NCBI RefSeq assembly: GCF_002000125.1 | Contig: NZ_MLHH01000022.1 | Coordinates: 1 to 38,430 of the forward strand | From: Rodentibacter heidelbergensis | GTDB lineage: Bacteria > Pseudomonadota > Gammaproteobacteria > Enterobacterales > Pasteurellaceae | DNA: 38,430 nucleotides | Reading direction: 5' to 3' | Shown: piece after piece, positions 25,580 through 36,117 of the stretch | How positions within the stretch are numbered: position 1 is the first letter of the stretch | Layout of the letters: each line of letters starts with the position of its first letter | The notes under the pieces: generated by a model | Told to the model about the DNA's origin: nothing | Databases searched by the model: none | What the model saw: the letters and a program-made list of their open reading frames with translations, nothing else | Program-made: the position numbers and the translations under genes

Positions 25580-26812
25580 ATGAAAAACAACCGCACTTTT
25601 TTAGATAAATTATTAGATGGGGCTGAGGTTGAGTGGAGAACACTTGATGAAATCTCTTCAATCTACGGTGGACTAACTGGGAAAAATAAATCTGACTTTG
25701 AAAATGGAAATGTATTCTATGTTCCTTATAAGAACATCTTTAACAATATAGAAGTTGATTTTGATAATCTTGAATTAGTCAATGTATCAGATGATGAAAA
25801 GCAATATGAAATCCAATATGGAGATGTTTTATTTACTGGTTCTTCTGAAACAGCTGAAGAAGCAGGAATGTCTTCTGCAGTAACAACAAAAATAAATCAA
25901 AAAATCTATCTGAATAGTTTTTCATTTGGGCTTAGATTTAATGATGATATAAAAATATTGCCTGAATTTTCAAAATTTTTATTTAGAACTCACTCTATAA
26001 GAACTGAAATAGCAAAATCGGCAAGTGGAGTAACGAGATTCAATATTTCTAAAGCTCGTTTTAAGAAAATTAAAATCCCCATCCCCCCGCTCTCCGTCCA
26101 AACCGAAATCGTGCGAATTTTGGACGCATTGACAGCGCTTACCAGCGAGCTTACCAGCGAGCTTACCAGCGAGCTTATACTACGCCAGAAGCAATATGAA
26201 TACTATCGAGAAAAATTATTATCTTTTGATAGTTTAGAGCGATTGAATAAGGGGGGGGTGAAGAAGAAACTTATTGATGTTTCTGATATTCAATGGCTAC
26301 CTCTAAATAAAATATATAAATTTCAATATGGCGTAGGTAATAAAATACCGACTATTGGAGGGAAATATCCTGTTTATGGAAGTAATGGAATTGTGGGTAC
26401 CCATAATGAATATAACAGTGAAAACTCACCTGTCATTGGACATATAGGCGCCTATGCAGGAATAGTAAATTGGGCTGAGGGTAAACATTTTGTAACCTAT
26501 AATGGCATTATTTGCAAAAAAATTAATGATAATGTAAATGAACGGTATGCATACCATCTTCTACTCTTGCAAAACTTTATTGATAAAGCTAATAAAGCAT
26601 CACAGCCATTTATATCTTACGATATTTTAAATAAATGCATTGTTCCTATCCCCTCACTCGAAGAACAAAACCGCATAGTTTCAATCTTAGACAAATTTGA
26701 AACTTTAACCAATTCCATCACCGAAGGCTTGCCTTTAGCGATCGAACAAAGCCAAAAGCGGTATGAGTATTACAGAGAGCTTCTGCTAAGCTTTCCAAAG
26801 TTAGATAATTAA
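25580..26812 (+). CDS. hsdS: Type I restriction-modification specificity subunit with two repeat tracts
   Basis: 410 residues from the ATG at 25580; an in-frame TTG at 25520 lies inside hsdM. The layout is TRD1 (about 15-170), a central conserved region (PPLSVQTEIVRILDALTALT, then RQKQYEYYREKLLSF), TRD2 (about 233-365), and a second conserved region (PSLEEQNRIVSILDKFETL, then SQKRYEYYRELLLSFPK). The TSEL motif is repeated three times at residues 188-199, and a G8 tract encodes Lys224-Gly-Gly-Val. It sets target sequence for methylation and cleavage. Unusually for a foreign-looking gene, it carries an uptake sequence in its first codons (25590-25598). Confidence 0.95.
   Translation: MKNNRTFLDKLLDGAEVEWRTLDEISSIYGGLTGKNKSDFENGNVFYVPYKNIFNNIEVDFDNLELVNVSDDEKQYEIQYGDVLFTGSSETAEEAGMSSAVTTKINQKIYLNSFSFGLRFNDDIKILPEFSKFLFRTHSIRTEIAKSASGVTRFNISKARFKKIKIPIPPLSVQTEIVRILDALTALTSELTSELTSELILRQKQYEYYREKLLSFDSLERLNKGGVKKKLIDVSDIQWLPLNKIYKFQYGVGNKIPTIGGKYPVYGSNGIVGTHNEYNSENSPVIGHIGAYAGIVNWAEGKHFVTYNGIICKKINDNVNERYAYHLLLLQNFIDKANKASQPFISYDILNKCIVPIPSLEEQNRIVSILDKFETLTNSITEGLPLAIEQSQKRYEYYRELLLSFPKLDN
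26138..26173 (+). repeat. Three tandem 12-bp repeats in hsdS (TSEL)
   Basis: CTTACCAGCGAG three times in perfect tandem (26138-26149, 26150-26161, 26162-26173), then a partial fourth (CTTA). Each unit adds Leu-Thr-Ser-Glu and keeps frame. It sits in the spacer helix, where EcoR124I and its variant differ by two or three TAEL units. Confidence 0.95.
26251..26258 (+). repeat. G8 homopolymer in hsdS
   Basis: Eight G after AATAA. With eight the frame runs on into TRD2. With seven it reads AAG GGG GGG TGA and stops at once; with nine it stops seven codons after the tract. Both give an S protein of about 226-232 residues. Confidence 0.93.
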
Positions 26813-26813
26813 T

Positions 26814-27938
26814 ATGAACCAACAATTAAACGATATTGCTCAAGCGTTAAAAAGCACCAATAAAAAAGTTCAACTGATCTACGCCTTTAACGGGACAGGC
26901 AAAACCAGATTATCAAAAGAATTCAAAGAATTGATTTCACCGAAAAATAATGAAAATGAAGAATTATCAAGAAAGAAAATTCTTTATTTTAATGCTTTTA
27001 CGGAGGACTTATTTTACTGGGATAATGATTCGGAACCAAAACTGAAGATCCAGCCAAATTCTTTTATTAATTGGTTGATTGAAGATCAAGGGGATGAAGA
27101 TAAAATAATTAGTAAATTTCATCATTATTGTGATGAAAAACTTATGCCTAAATTTGATATTAAAAATAACCAAATCACATTTAGTTTTGCGCGCGGAAAT
27201 GATGAACCTGAAGATAATATTAAACTTTCAAAAGGTGAAGAAAGCAATTTTATCTGGAGTATTTTTCATACATTTATTGAGCAAGCTATATCAGAACTCA
27301 ATATTCCTGAAGCGGATGAACGTTCAACAGATAAATTTGATGAGCTAGAATATATTTTTATTGACGATCCAGTAAGTTCATTAGATGAAAATCACCTCAT
27401 TCAGTTAGCTGTAGATTTGGCAAAACTTATTAAAGATACCCAATCTGAAATTAAATTTATCATTACCACTCATAATCCTTTATTTTATAACGTGTTATAT
27501 AATGAAATTGGAAATAAAGCGTGTTACATGCTGAGAAGAAACGAAGATGAGACATTTAAGCTTGAAGAGAAAAATGGTAGTTCCAACAAGAGTTTCTCTT
27601 ATCACCTCTTTCTGAAAAAACTATTGGAAGATATTGAAGCTAAGGATATTCAAAAATACCACTTTATGTTGTTACGTAACTTATATGAAAAAACAGCGAA
27701 TTTTCTTGGTTACGATGGCTGGTCAAATTTATTACCTAATGATGATGCCAAACAAAACTATTACACCCGTATTATTAATTTTACCAGCCACTCTACTTTG
27801 TCTAATGAGGTGATCTCTGAACCCACAGATGCTGAAAAAAATATTATTAAATATTTACTTGCACATCTAATTAAGAATTACGGTTTCTATATAGAAAAAA
27901 ATATTGAAGAATCACAAATTGATAATACAGCAGAGTAA
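26814..27938 (+). CDS. prrC: PrrC anticodon nuclease
   Basis: 374 residues (E. coli PrrC 396). The N-terminal ABC-type ATPase has Walker A YAFNGTGKTRLS (23-34), signature LSKGEESNF (138-146), Walker B YIFIDDPVSSLD (180-191) and switch His220 (FIITTHNPLF). The C-terminal nuclease domain has LRNLYEKTANFLG and INFTSHSTLSNE, placing the Arg288-Glu292-His326 triad, equivalent to Arg320-Glu324-His356 of E. coli PrrC. PrrC cleaves tRNA-Lys at the anticodon when a phage disables the associated type I enzyme. It starts 2 bases after hsdS. Somewhat shorter at the N-terminus; no damage seen. Confidence 0.93.
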   Translation: MNQQLNDIAQALKSTNKKVQLIYAFNGTGKTRLSKEFKELISPKNNENEELSRKKILYFNAFTEDLFYWDNDSEPKLKIQPNSFINWLIEDQGDEDKIISKFHHYCDEKLMPKFDIKNNQITFSFARGNDEPEDNIKLSKGEESNFIWSIFHTFIEQAISELNIPEADERSTDKFDELEYIFIDDPVSSLDENHLIQLAVDLAKLIKDTQSEIKFIITTHNPLFYNVLYNEIGNKACYMLRRNEDETFKLEEKNGSSNKSFSYHLFLKKLLEDIEAKDIQKYHFMLLRNLYEKTANFLGYDGWSNLLPNDDAKQNYYTRIINFTSHSTLSNEVISEPTDAEKNIIKYLLAHLIKNYGFYIEKNIEESQIDNTAE

Positions 27939-27942
27939 AAAT

Positions 27943-28932
27943 ATGAATGACTTAATCATCTACAACACCGATGACGGAAAATCTCACGTTGCTTTATTAG
28001 TTGTCGAAAATGAGGCTTGGTTGAGCCAAAATCAGCTTGCAGAACTTTTCGACACCTCTGTACAAAATATAGCCACTCATATAAAAAATATATTAGAAGA
28101 CAATGAATTAGACAAAAATTCAGTTATCAAGGATTACTTGATAACTGCCCAAGATGGTAAACAATATCAAGTAAAACATTATTCCCTTGATATGATTCTG
28201 GCAATCGGATTTCGTGTGCGTAGCCCACGTGGTGTACAGTTTCGTCGCTGGGCGAATACACAATTACGTACTTATCTAGATAAAGGTTTTCTATTAGATA
28301 AAGAACGATTGAAAAACCCGCAAGGTCGATTTGACCATTTTGATGAATTACTGGAACAAATTCGTGAAATTCGAGTCAGTGAGTTGCGGTTTTATCAAAA
28401 AGTACGGGAATTATTTAAATTATCCAGTGACTACGATAAAACGGACAAGGTCACTCAAATGTTTTTTGCCGAAACACAAAATAAGTTGATCTATGCTATT
28501 ACACAACAAACTGCAGCAGAACTCATTTGTATGCGTGCCAATGCCGAATTACCTAATATGGGTCTAACCTCTTGGAAAGGTACTGTTGTGCGTAAAGGCG
28601 ATATTATTACCGCTAAAAACTATTTGACTCATGATGAATTAGATTCTTTGAATCGTTTAGTGATGATCTTTTTAGAAAGTGCCGAATTACGTGTTAAAAA
28701 CCGTCAAGATCTGACATTAAATTTCTGGCGTAATAATGTAGATAATTTAATTGAATTTAATGGTTTTCCGCTACTCATCAGAAATGGAACCCGAACTGTG
28801 AAACAAATGGAAGCCTTTACCAAAGAACAATATGCCTTATTTGATCAAACCAGAAAACAGCACAAACGTATACAAGCAGATAGTGAAGATTTACAAATTT
28901 TAGAAAAATGGCAAAAAGATCTGAAAAAGTAA
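27943..28932 (+). CDS. RhuM-family protein
   Basis: 329 residues from the ATG at 27943. An upstream in-frame start at 27904 lies inside prrC. The N-terminal part has a helix-turn-helix-like LSQNQLAELFDTSVQNIATH (about 28-47), then YLITAQDGKQYQVKHYSLDM and IGFRVRSPRGVQFRRWANTQ, the RhuM/KilA-N-like core. The C-terminal half is helical (LTHDELDSLNRLVMIFLES). The family (named for a Salmonella virulence-island gene) has no settled biochemical function and is often found near type I restriction genes and phage loci. It lies 4 bp after prrC and 25 bp before hsdR, so it is probably co-transcribed. Confidence 0.88.
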   Translation: MNDLIIYNTDDGKSHVALLVVENEAWLSQNQLAELFDTSVQNIATHIKNILEDNELDKNSVIKDYLITAQDGKQYQVKHYSLDMILAIGFRVRSPRGVQFRRWANTQLRTYLDKGFLLDKERLKNPQGRFDHFDELLEQIREIRVSELRFYQKVRELFKLSSDYDKTDKVTQMFFAETQNKLIYAITQQTAAELICMRANAELPNMGLTSWKGTVVRKGDIITAKNYLTHDELDSLNRLVMIFLESAELRVKNRQDLTLNFWRNNVDNLIEFNGFPLLIRNGTRTVKQMEAFTKEQYALFDQTRKQHKRIQADSEDLQILEKWQKDLKK

Positions 28933-28957
28933 AAGAATCAATAAGTAAGGAACACTA

Positions 28958-31900
28958 ATGACCCAATACAAAACCATCGCCGAATCCAATAATTTTATCG
29001 TTCTGGATCAATACACAAAATGCGTGGAAGAACCACGGGCAGGCTATCAAACGGAAGATAGTTTAGAACGTGAATTTATCCGAGATTTACAAGGTCAGGG
29101 TTATCAGTATTTACCTGAAATCAATAACCACGAAAAACTACTGATAAACCTACGCCATCAGTTACAACATCTCAACAATGTTATCTTTTCTGATGCTGAA
29201 TGGACGCGATTTTTAGAAGAATATTTGGATAAACCTGCTGATAATCTCATTGATAAAACCCGTAAGATTCATGATGATTATATTTATGATTTTGTATTTG
29301 ATAACGGGCGAATTCAAAATATTTATTTGCTGGATAAGAAAAATATTACCAATAATAAATTACAAGTGATTAATCAATTTGAGCAAACCGGTAATTATGA
29401 TAATCGCTATGATGTCACTGTTTTGGTAAACGGTTTGCCCCTTGTTCATATTGAACTTAAAAAACGTGGGGTAGCCATTCGGGAAGCCTTTAATCAAATT
29501 CATCGTTATAGTAAAGAAAGTTTTAATAAAAACAATTCTCTTTTTAAATATATTCAAATTTTTGTCATTTCCAACGGCACGGACACTCGCTATTTTGCCA
29601 ATACCACCAAACGCGATAAAAACAGCTACGATTTCACAATGAATTGGGCAACGGCAAAAAATATCGCCATTCGTGATTTAAAGGATTTTACGGAGACATT
29701 TTTCCAAAAAAACACCTTATTAAAAATCTTGGTGGATTATTGTGTGTTTGATACGTCTGATACGCTACTGATTATGCGTCCTTATCAAATCGCTGCAACC
29801 GAACGGATTTTATGGAAAATTAACAGTTCTTATCAATCGAAAAAGTGGCGTAATCAAGAAAGTGGCGGTTATATTTGGCACACCACAGGTTCAGGCAAAA
29901 CCTTAACCAGTTTTAAAGCGGCTCGCCTTGCGACGGGGCTAGACTTTATTGATAAAGTGTTTTTTGTGGTGGATCGTAAAGATCTGGACTATCAAACCAT
30001 GAAAGAATATCAGCGCTTTTCACCTGACAGCGTCAATGGTTCAGAAAGCACAGCGGGGCTAAAACGCAACATTGAAAAAGAAGATAACAAAATTATTGTT
30101 ACCACCATTCAAAAACTCAATAACCTGATGAAATCAGAAGATAAGCTACCGGTTTATGATAAACAGGTAGTTTTTATTTTTGATGAATGTCATCGTTCAC
30201 AATTTGGTGAAGCACAAAAAAACTTAAAGAAAAAATTTAAAAAATTCTACCAATTTGGTTTTACCGGCACGCCAATTTTTGGCGATGATATTGTTGATGG
30301 AAAACTTATCCGTAAAGGCAACGCATTAGGCGCTGAAACCACAGAAAGTGTTTTTGGCATTCAGCTACATTCCTACATTATTACCGATGCCATTCGTGAT
30401 GAAAAAGTGCTCAAGTTTAAAGTAGATTACAATGATGTTCGTCCACAATTTAAAAGCATCGAAACGGAAAAAAATCTTGAAAAACTGACCACACTTGAAC
30501 AAAAAGCAGCTTTTTTACAGCCCAAACGCATTGAAGAAATCACACAATACATCTTGAATAATTTCAAACAAAAGACACATCGTTTTAACGCCAGTAATCA
30601 AGGCTTTAATGCGATGTTTGCAGTGAGTAGCGTGGAGGCGGCAAAATTTTATTATGAAGCGTTTAAAAAGCAACAAAGTGCGGTAGAAAATCCGCTTAAA
30701 ATTGCTACCATTTTTTCTTTTGCTGCTAATGAAGAACAAGACGCGGTAGGAGATATTGCCGATGAAAGTTTTGAAGTTGAAGCCATGAATTCGAGCGCCA
30801 AAGAATTCTTAAAATCTGCTATTGATGACTACAACAATTATTTTACAACCAACTATGGTGTAGATGGAAAATCCTTCCAAAATTATTATCGAGATTTGGC
30901 AAAACGGGTAAAAAATAAAGAAGTTGACCTGCTTATTGTTGTCGGTATGTTTTTAACCGGTTTTGATGCGCCGACACTAAACACCTTATTTGTCGATAAA
31001 AACCTACGTTATCACGGATTAATTCAAGCCTTTTCCCGCACCAATCGAATTTATAACGCCACCAAAACCTTTGGCAATATCGTTACCTTCCGCGATTTGG
31101 AACAAAACACCATTGATGCCATTACGCTTTTTGGCAACGCCAATACGCGTAACGTAGTACTGGAAAAAAGCTATCAAGAATATATGGAAGGCTATACCGA
31201 CGCGGGTATCGATCGCCGTGGCTATTTAGACGTCATTAGCGAACTCAGTGATCGTTTTCCTGATCCGACTGAAATTGAAACGGAAAAAGATAAAAAAGCC
31301 TTTGTTAAATTATTCGGTGAATATTTACGCGTTGAAAATATCCTGCAAAATTATGATGAATTTGCCGCTTTACAAGCATTTCAATCCGTTGATAAAACTG
31401 ATGAACAAGCAATACAAGCCTTTAAAGAAAAGTATTATCTCAGCGATGAAACCCTTGCTGAAATGCAAAAAATTGATATACCAAGCGAACGCTCTATTCA
31501 AAATTACCGTTCTACTTATAATGACATTCGTGATTGGCTTCGTCGGCAAAAAGATGGCGAAGAAAAAGGAAAATCAACCATTGATTGGGATGATGTAGTC
31601 TTTGAGGTGGATTTATTAAAATCCCAAGAAATCAATCTGGATTATATTTTAGAGCTAATTTTTGAGCACAATAAAAAAACCAAAGACAAAGAGACCTTGG
31701 TTGAAGAAATTCGTTCAATTATCCGCTCAAGTTTAGGAAACCGTGCCAAAGAAAGTTTGATCATTGATTTTATGCATCAAACAGATTTAGATGCTATTGC
31801 TGACAAGGCAAGTATCATTGAAGCGTTCTTTAAATTTGCTCAAACGGAGCAACAAAAAGAAGCTGATGAACTCATTGCTTCGGAAAACTTAAACATAGAA

Positions 31901-32089
31901 GCGGCTAAACGTTATATTAATGTTTCATTAAAGCGTGAATACGCCAGTGAAAATGGTACAGATTTAAACGATACTCTCCCGAAAATGAGCCCTCTTAATC
32001 CACAATATTTGACGAAAAAACAAACCATTTTCCGGAAACTTTCTGCATTTGTGGAAAAATTCAAAGGAATTGGAGGGCTTTTGTCATAA
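28958..32089 (+). CDS. hsdR: Type I restriction endonuclease subunit (type IC)
   Basis: 1043 residues, close to EcoR124I HsdR (1038). The PD-(D/E)xK nuclease has Asp152 (RYDVTV), Glu166 and Lys168 (HIELKKRG), one off the EcoR124I residues. The SF2 motor follows: Walker [12 protein letters not shown], the DEAD-like box [17 protein letters not shown] and [12 protein letters not shown] helical C-terminal domain ([20 protein letters not shown]) binds the methylase core. It translocates DNA and cuts far from unmethylated sites. AAGGAACAC precedes the start. An uptake sequence lies at 30676-30684. It is the last gene of the island. Confidence 0.96.
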   Translation: MTQYKTIAESNNFIVLDQYTKCVEEPRAGYQTEDSLEREFIRDLQGQGYQYLPEINNHEKLLINLRHQLQHLNNVIFSDAEWTRFLEEYLDKPADNLIDKTRKIHDDYIYDFVFDNGRIQNIYLLDKKNITNNKLQVINQFEQTGNYDNRYDVTVLVNGLPLVHIELKKRGVAIREAFNQIHRYSKESFNKNNSLFKYIQIFVISNGTDTRYFANTTKRDKNSYDFTMNWATAKNIAIRDLKDFTETFFQKNTLLKILVDYCVFDTSDTLLIMRPYQIAATERILWKINSSYQSKKWRNQESGGYIWHTTGSGKTLTSFKAARLATGLDFIDKVFFVVDRKDLDYQTMKEYQRFSPDSVNGSESTAGLKRNIEKEDNKIIVTTIQKLNNLMKSEDKLPVYDKQVVFIFDECHRSQFGEAQKNLKKKFKKFYQFGFTGTPIFGDDIVDGKLIRKGNALGAETTESVFGIQLHSYIITDAIRDEKVLKFKVDYNDVRPQFKSIETEKNLEKLTTLEQKAAFLQPKRIEEITQYILNNFKQKTHRFNASNQGFNAMFAVSSVEAAKFYYEAFKKQQSAVENPLKIATIFSFAANEEQDAVGDIADESFEVEAMNSSAKEFLKSAIDDYNNYFTTNYGVDGKSFQNYYRDLAKRVKNKEVDLLIVVGMFLTGFDAPTLNTLFVDKNLRYHGLIQAFSRTNRIYNATKTFGNIVTFRDLEQNTIDAITLFGNANTRNVVLEKSYQEYMEGYTDAGIDRRGYLDVISELSDRFPDPTEIETEKDKKAFVKLFGEYLRVENILQNYDEFAALQAFQSVDKTDEQAIQAFKEKYYLSDETLAEMQKIDIPSERSIQNYRSTYNDIRDWLRRQKDGEEKGKSTIDWDDVVFEVDLLKSQEINLDYILELIFEHNKKTKDKETLVEEIRSIIRSSLGNRAKESLIIDFMHQTDLDAIADKASIIEAFFKFAQTEQQKEADELIASENLNIEAAKRYINVSLKREYASENGTDLNDTLPKMSPLNPQYLTKKQTIFRKLSAFVEKFKGIGGLLS

Positions 32090-32133
32090 AAACTCCGTAA
32101 AAACCTTACACCTATTTTTCGTAGGAAATAGAG

Positions 32134-32150
32134 AGGGGGAAATTCCCCCT
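32134..32150. terminator. Palindrome between convergent hsdR and folC
   Basis: AGGGGGAA-A-TTCCCCCT, perfect 8-bp arms. No good T-run follows on the plus strand, and only CTCTCTATTTCC on the minus, so termination is likely but not certain. Confidence 0.45.
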
Positions 32151-32165
32151 AATTTATCATTGCCC

Positions 32166-33482
32166 TTAATTTATCTTTTCCCACAATTCCGTAACGGTAT
32201 GAAATGAGCCGAAAATTAAAACAATGTCATTTTTCATTGCAGTTTTTAATGCCCTTTCCGCACCTGATATGACGGAATTCGCTGCGAAGGCGTTGGCATT
32301 AGGAGAAAATAGGGTGAGCTTTGCCAATAAATCTTCACCGGATTGTCCCCGATCGCCTGCTAAGGTGACACAATGCCATTCATCCACAAGGGGGATAAGA
32401 TGAGTGAAAACACCTGTGGCATCTTTATCTTTCAACATACCGCACACGGCGATAATCCGCCGCTGTTGTTGGTTTTTAAGTGCGGTTAATTTTTCTGCTA
32501 AATAAGCGGCAGCATGAGGATTATGCCCCACATCAAGAATGACTGTCGGTAAATCATGAGGTGATTTATCAGATAACTTCGCCAATTTTTCCCTTTTATC
32601 GGCATGAAGTGTTTGAAACCGCCCCACTAATTCCACATTTTGTAAAGCATGACGAATTGTTTCTTCACTAATATTGAAAGGTAATTGCTCCACCACCGCT
32701 AATGCGGTAGCCGCATTCATAAGAGGAATTTGGCAAAATGGGAGATTTTCTAACCGCACTTTTTGGCTTTGCCATTGCCAACCTTCAGAATGAGATTGGA
32801 ATGACCAATCCACACCTCGGCGTGATACCGGACAACCTAAACTCACCGCCTGCTCCAACATTGAATTTGGCACATTAGGCTCACCAATCACCACCGGGGC
32901 ATTTTTACGGAAAATCCCTGCTTTTTCAAAGGCGATCGCCTCTCGGGTATTGCCTAGAAAATCCGTATGATCAATATCAATACTGGTAATCACCGATAAA
33001 TGACTATCCACGATATTTGTGGCATCCAATCGCCCGCCAAGCCCGACTTCTAAAATCACCACATCTAAATTCGCTTGTTTAAACAGGTGTAGTGCTGAAA
33101 GGGTGCTAAATTCGAAATAGGTTAGAGATTCCGTCCGATGTGCTTCAATAAATGCAAAAGAAGCGGTGTGTGCCTCATCGCTCAAATCTTGGTTTTGAAT
33201 ACGAACACGTTCGTTATAACGTAATAAATGTGGGGAAGAATAAACACCGACACGCAATCCGTGATCGAGCAAAAGGGTTTCTAGCAAGCGGCAAGTGGTG
33301 CCTTTGCCATTGGTTCCTCCCACCGTGATCACATAGGGGGCCGGATTTAACAGATCTAACTTTTCTGCCACAGATTTAATGCGTTCTAAGCCGAGATCGA
33401 TGGCTTTAAAATGGCTATTTTCCAAATAAGAAAGCCACTCGGCGAGTGGCGAAGTGGCTTTTAAATGCAGATTACGCTTCAT
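32166..33482 (-). CDS. folC: Dihydrofolate synthase / folylpolyglutamate synthase
   Basis: 438 residues from the ATG at 33482; an in-frame TTG at 33488 was not chosen. A Mur-ligase-type enzyme that adds glutamate to dihydropteroate and to folates. P-loop [11 protein letters not shown] (53-63), then [28 protein letters not shown] and [13 protein letters not shown]. The C-terminal domain has [11 protein letters not shown] and CGMLKDKD. The start overlaps the accD end by 11 bases, the classical accD-folC pair. Uptake sequences at 32478-32486 and 32753-32761. Confidence 0.96.
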   Translation of the reverse strand: MKRNLHLKATSPLAEWLSYLENSHFKAIDLGLERIKSVAEKLDLLNPAPYVITVGGTNGKGTTCRLLETLLLDHGLRVGVYSSPHLLRYNERVRIQNQDLSDEAHTASFAFIEAHRTESLTYFEFSTLSALHLFKQANLDVVILEVGLGGRLDATNIVDSHLSVITSIDIDHTDFLGNTREAIAFEKAGIFRKNAPVVIGEPNVPNSMLEQAVSLGCPVSRRGVDWSFQSHSEGWQWQSQKVRLENLPFCQIPLMNAATALAVVEQLPFNISEETIRHALQNVELVGRFQTLHADKREKLAKLSDKSPHDLPTVILDVGHNPHAAAYLAEKLTALKNQQQRRIIAVCGMLKDKDATGVFTHLIPLVDEWHCVTLAGDRGQSGEDLLAKLTLFSPNANAFAANSVISGAERALKTAMKNDIVLIFGSFHTVTELWEKIN

Positions 33483-34362
33483 CTTCAATAAGTTCAGGTT
33501 CGCTAAAAGGAGAAGGTTGATGAGTTAATTTACTTAATACACTTGCAAGGGTATGGCGCATATCGCCCCGTTTAACAATCATATCAATCGCCCCTTTTTC
33601 CAATAAAAATTCACTGCGTTGGAAACCTTCAGGCAATTTTTCACGAACGGTCTGCTCGATCACTCGAGGACCGGCAAACCCGATTAAGGCTTTAGGTTCT
33701 GCAATGTTTAAATCACCTAACATGGCAAAACTTGCAGAAACCCCACCCAAAGTCGGATCAGTCAACACAGAAATAAAAGGCACGCCTTTTTCACGCATTT
33801 TGGCAAGCACCGCACTGGTTTTTGCCATCTGCATAAGTGAAAATAGCGCTTCTTGCATACGCGCCCCACCACTGGCTGAAAAGCAAACGAAAGGACAATT
33901 AAGTTCTATCGCTTTTTCAGCCGCTTTAACAAATTTCGCGCCAACAACCGATCCCATTGAACCGCCCATAAAAGCAAAATTTGAGGCAGCGACTACAATC
34001 GGCATATTATAAAGTGTCCCGGTCATGGTAATCAGTGCATCTTTTTCACCGGTTTCTTTTTGAGCCGCGGTAATACGATCTTTATATTTCTTTAAATCTT
34101 TGAATTTTAAGATGTCTTTTGGCTCTAATTCTGCCGCAATTTCATGGCTTGAGCCTTCATCCAATAAACGTAAAAGACGCTCACGGGCATCAATACGCAT
34201 ATGGTGATCACACTTTGGACAAACATAAAGATTACGTTTTAACTCTTCGCTATAAAGCACTTGTTCACAGGAAGTACATTTTGTCCAAACCCCTTCCGGC
34301 ACATTGGCTTTGCGTGTTGAAGGAGGGGGGCTTTTGCTAAAAATTCGGTTAATCCAGCTCAT
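33472..34362 (-). CDS. accD: Acetyl-CoA carboxylase carboxyltransferase beta subunit
   Basis: 296 residues, normal length. With AccA it transfers the carboxyl from biotin to acetyl-CoA to form malonyl-CoA. The N-terminal C4 zinc ribbon uses Cys29, Cys32, Cys48 and Cys51 (KCTSCEQ ... VCPKCDH). The crotonase-like core has [39 protein letters not shown] and [18 protein letters not shown]. Its 3' end overlaps folC. Confidence 0.97.
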   Translation of the reverse strand: MSWINRIFSKSPPPSTRKANVPEGVWTKCTSCEQVLYSEELKRNLYVCPKCDHHMRIDARERLLRLLDEGSSHEIAAELEPKDILKFKDLKKYKDRITAAQKETGEKDALITMTGTLYNMPIVVAASNFAFMGGSMGSVVGAKFVKAAEKAIELNCPFVCFSASGGARMQEALFSLMQMAKTSAVLAKMREKGVPFISVLTDPTLGGVSASFAMLGDLNIAEPKALIGFAGPRVIEQTVREKLPEGFQRSEFLLEKGAIDMIVKRGDMRHTLASVLSKLTHQPSPFSEPELIEDEA

Positions 34363-34445
34363 TATATTTACCTATTTATCCACTAGAAAATCCTGCGTAT
34401 TAAACCATAATTTGCCCGGCCTTGCTAGTCAGACAACGTGAGCTT

Positions 34446-35240
34446 TTAAATAAGCCTGTCTTCAAGAAAAAGTGGGCCTAACTTATTTTGCGGAATGGCA
34501 AATTTTTCAGGGTAGATCACTTTCACTAAATAAAGTCCGTCCGGTTTGGCGGTGGGGGCGGCCAATTTCCGATCTCGTTGTTCTAACAACCATTTCATCC
34601 ACTCAATGGGCTGATGCCCTGTGCCAACCTCAATTAAACTCCCGACAATATTTCTCACCATATGATGCACAAAGGCATTAGCCTGAATATCAACAATAAT
34701 ATATTCCCCTTTCTGCACAACATGAAGATGATGAACATTTCGCCAAGGTGTATTGGATTGACATTGTGCGGCACGGAAGGAAGAAAAATCATGTTCACCC
34801 AATAAAAACTGCCCTGCTTGGTGCATTCTTTCTGCATCCAATGGCAAATGGCAATGGGTTATCCCCGCCGGTAAAATGGCTGAACGTAATTTATTAGAAT
34901 AGAGAAGATAACGGTAGCGACGTGCTGTGGCAGAAAAACGTGCGTGAAATTCATCATCCACTGTCTTTGCCCACTTCACCGCAATATCATCGGGCAAATT
35001 GGCATTGGTACCGAACGCCCAGGCTTTTTCAGGACGAATAGCCTGGGTTTCAAAATGAACCACTTGCCCTGTTCCATGTACGCCGGAATCCGTTCGACCG
35101 GCACAAAATACTTCAATTTTTTCGTTCGCGACAAAAGATAACGCATTTTCCAGTGCTTCTTGTACGCTGCGCACCTTTTCTTGTCGCTGCCAACCAAAAT
35201 AATGTTGCCCGTTATATTCAACACCTAAGGCAATTTTCAT
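34446..35240 (-). CDS. truA: tRNA pseudouridine(38-40) synthase
   Basis: 264 residues, normal length. It modifies positions 38-40 of the anticodon stem-loop. Catalytic Asp51 lies in [20 protein letters not shown]; other family motifs are [20 protein letters not shown] and [26 protein letters not shown] precedes the ATG. It is upstream of accD with an 83-bp gap, possibly the same transcript. It is divergent from the rsx operon. Confidence 0.96.
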   Translation of the reverse strand: MKIALGVEYNGQHYFGWQRQEKVRSVQEALENALSFVANEKIEVFCAGRTDSGVHGTGQVVHFETQAIRPEKAWAFGTNANLPDDIAVKWAKTVDDEFHARFSATARRYRYLLYSNKLRSAILPAGITHCHLPLDAERMHQAGQFLLGEHDFSSFRAAQCQSNTPWRNVHHLHVVQKGEYIIVDIQANAFVHHMVRNIVGSLIEVGTGHQPIEWMKWLLEQRDRKLAAPTAKPDGLYLVKVIYPEKFAIPQNKLGPLFLEDRLI

Positions 35241-35384
35241 TTTTTTCCTCTATTTCTAGAAACAATAAAATTATGCGGATAGTATCAAATGGTTAAACAA
35301 AGTCATAGCGCACTTTTCCTATAAGCCCAAAAACAACACCAAAAACGACCGCACTTTTCCCCCGAGGCTAACCAAAATTTCTTA

Positions 35385-36020
<636 letters not shown>

Positions 36021-36033
36021 TATTGTTCATCCT

Positions 36034-36117
36034 ATGATTTATCTTTTAATGGCGATTACCGTACTGATTTTATTTATCGGGCTTTATCAAAAATTTTCAG
36101 GAAAAAGAAAGAAATAA
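36034..36117 (+). CDS. 27-codon membrane mini-gene between rsxA and rsxB
   Basis: ATG at 36034 to TAA at 36115-36117; the stop overlaps the rsxB ATG by one base (TAATG). The peptide is one hydrophobic helix (from [18 protein letters not shown]) followed by a basic tail (SGKRKK), an N-out/C-in single-span shape. Its upstream ribosome site is weak (TTGTTCATCCT). The exact overlap with rsxB suggests translational coupling. Rnf/Rsx operons have no such subunit that I know of. Confidence 0.5.
   Translation: MIYLLMAITVLILFIGLYQKFSGKRKK

Noticed and set aside
25520-25580. Longer hsdS N-terminus from a TTG
   Set aside because: It lies inside hsdM, and HsdS homologues begin near the ATG at 25580.
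26251-26258. G8 tract as a plain sequencing error
   Set aside because: Cannot be excluded from one sequence, but eight G keeps hsdS open and full length, and the midpoint position matches a known switch, so it is reported as real.
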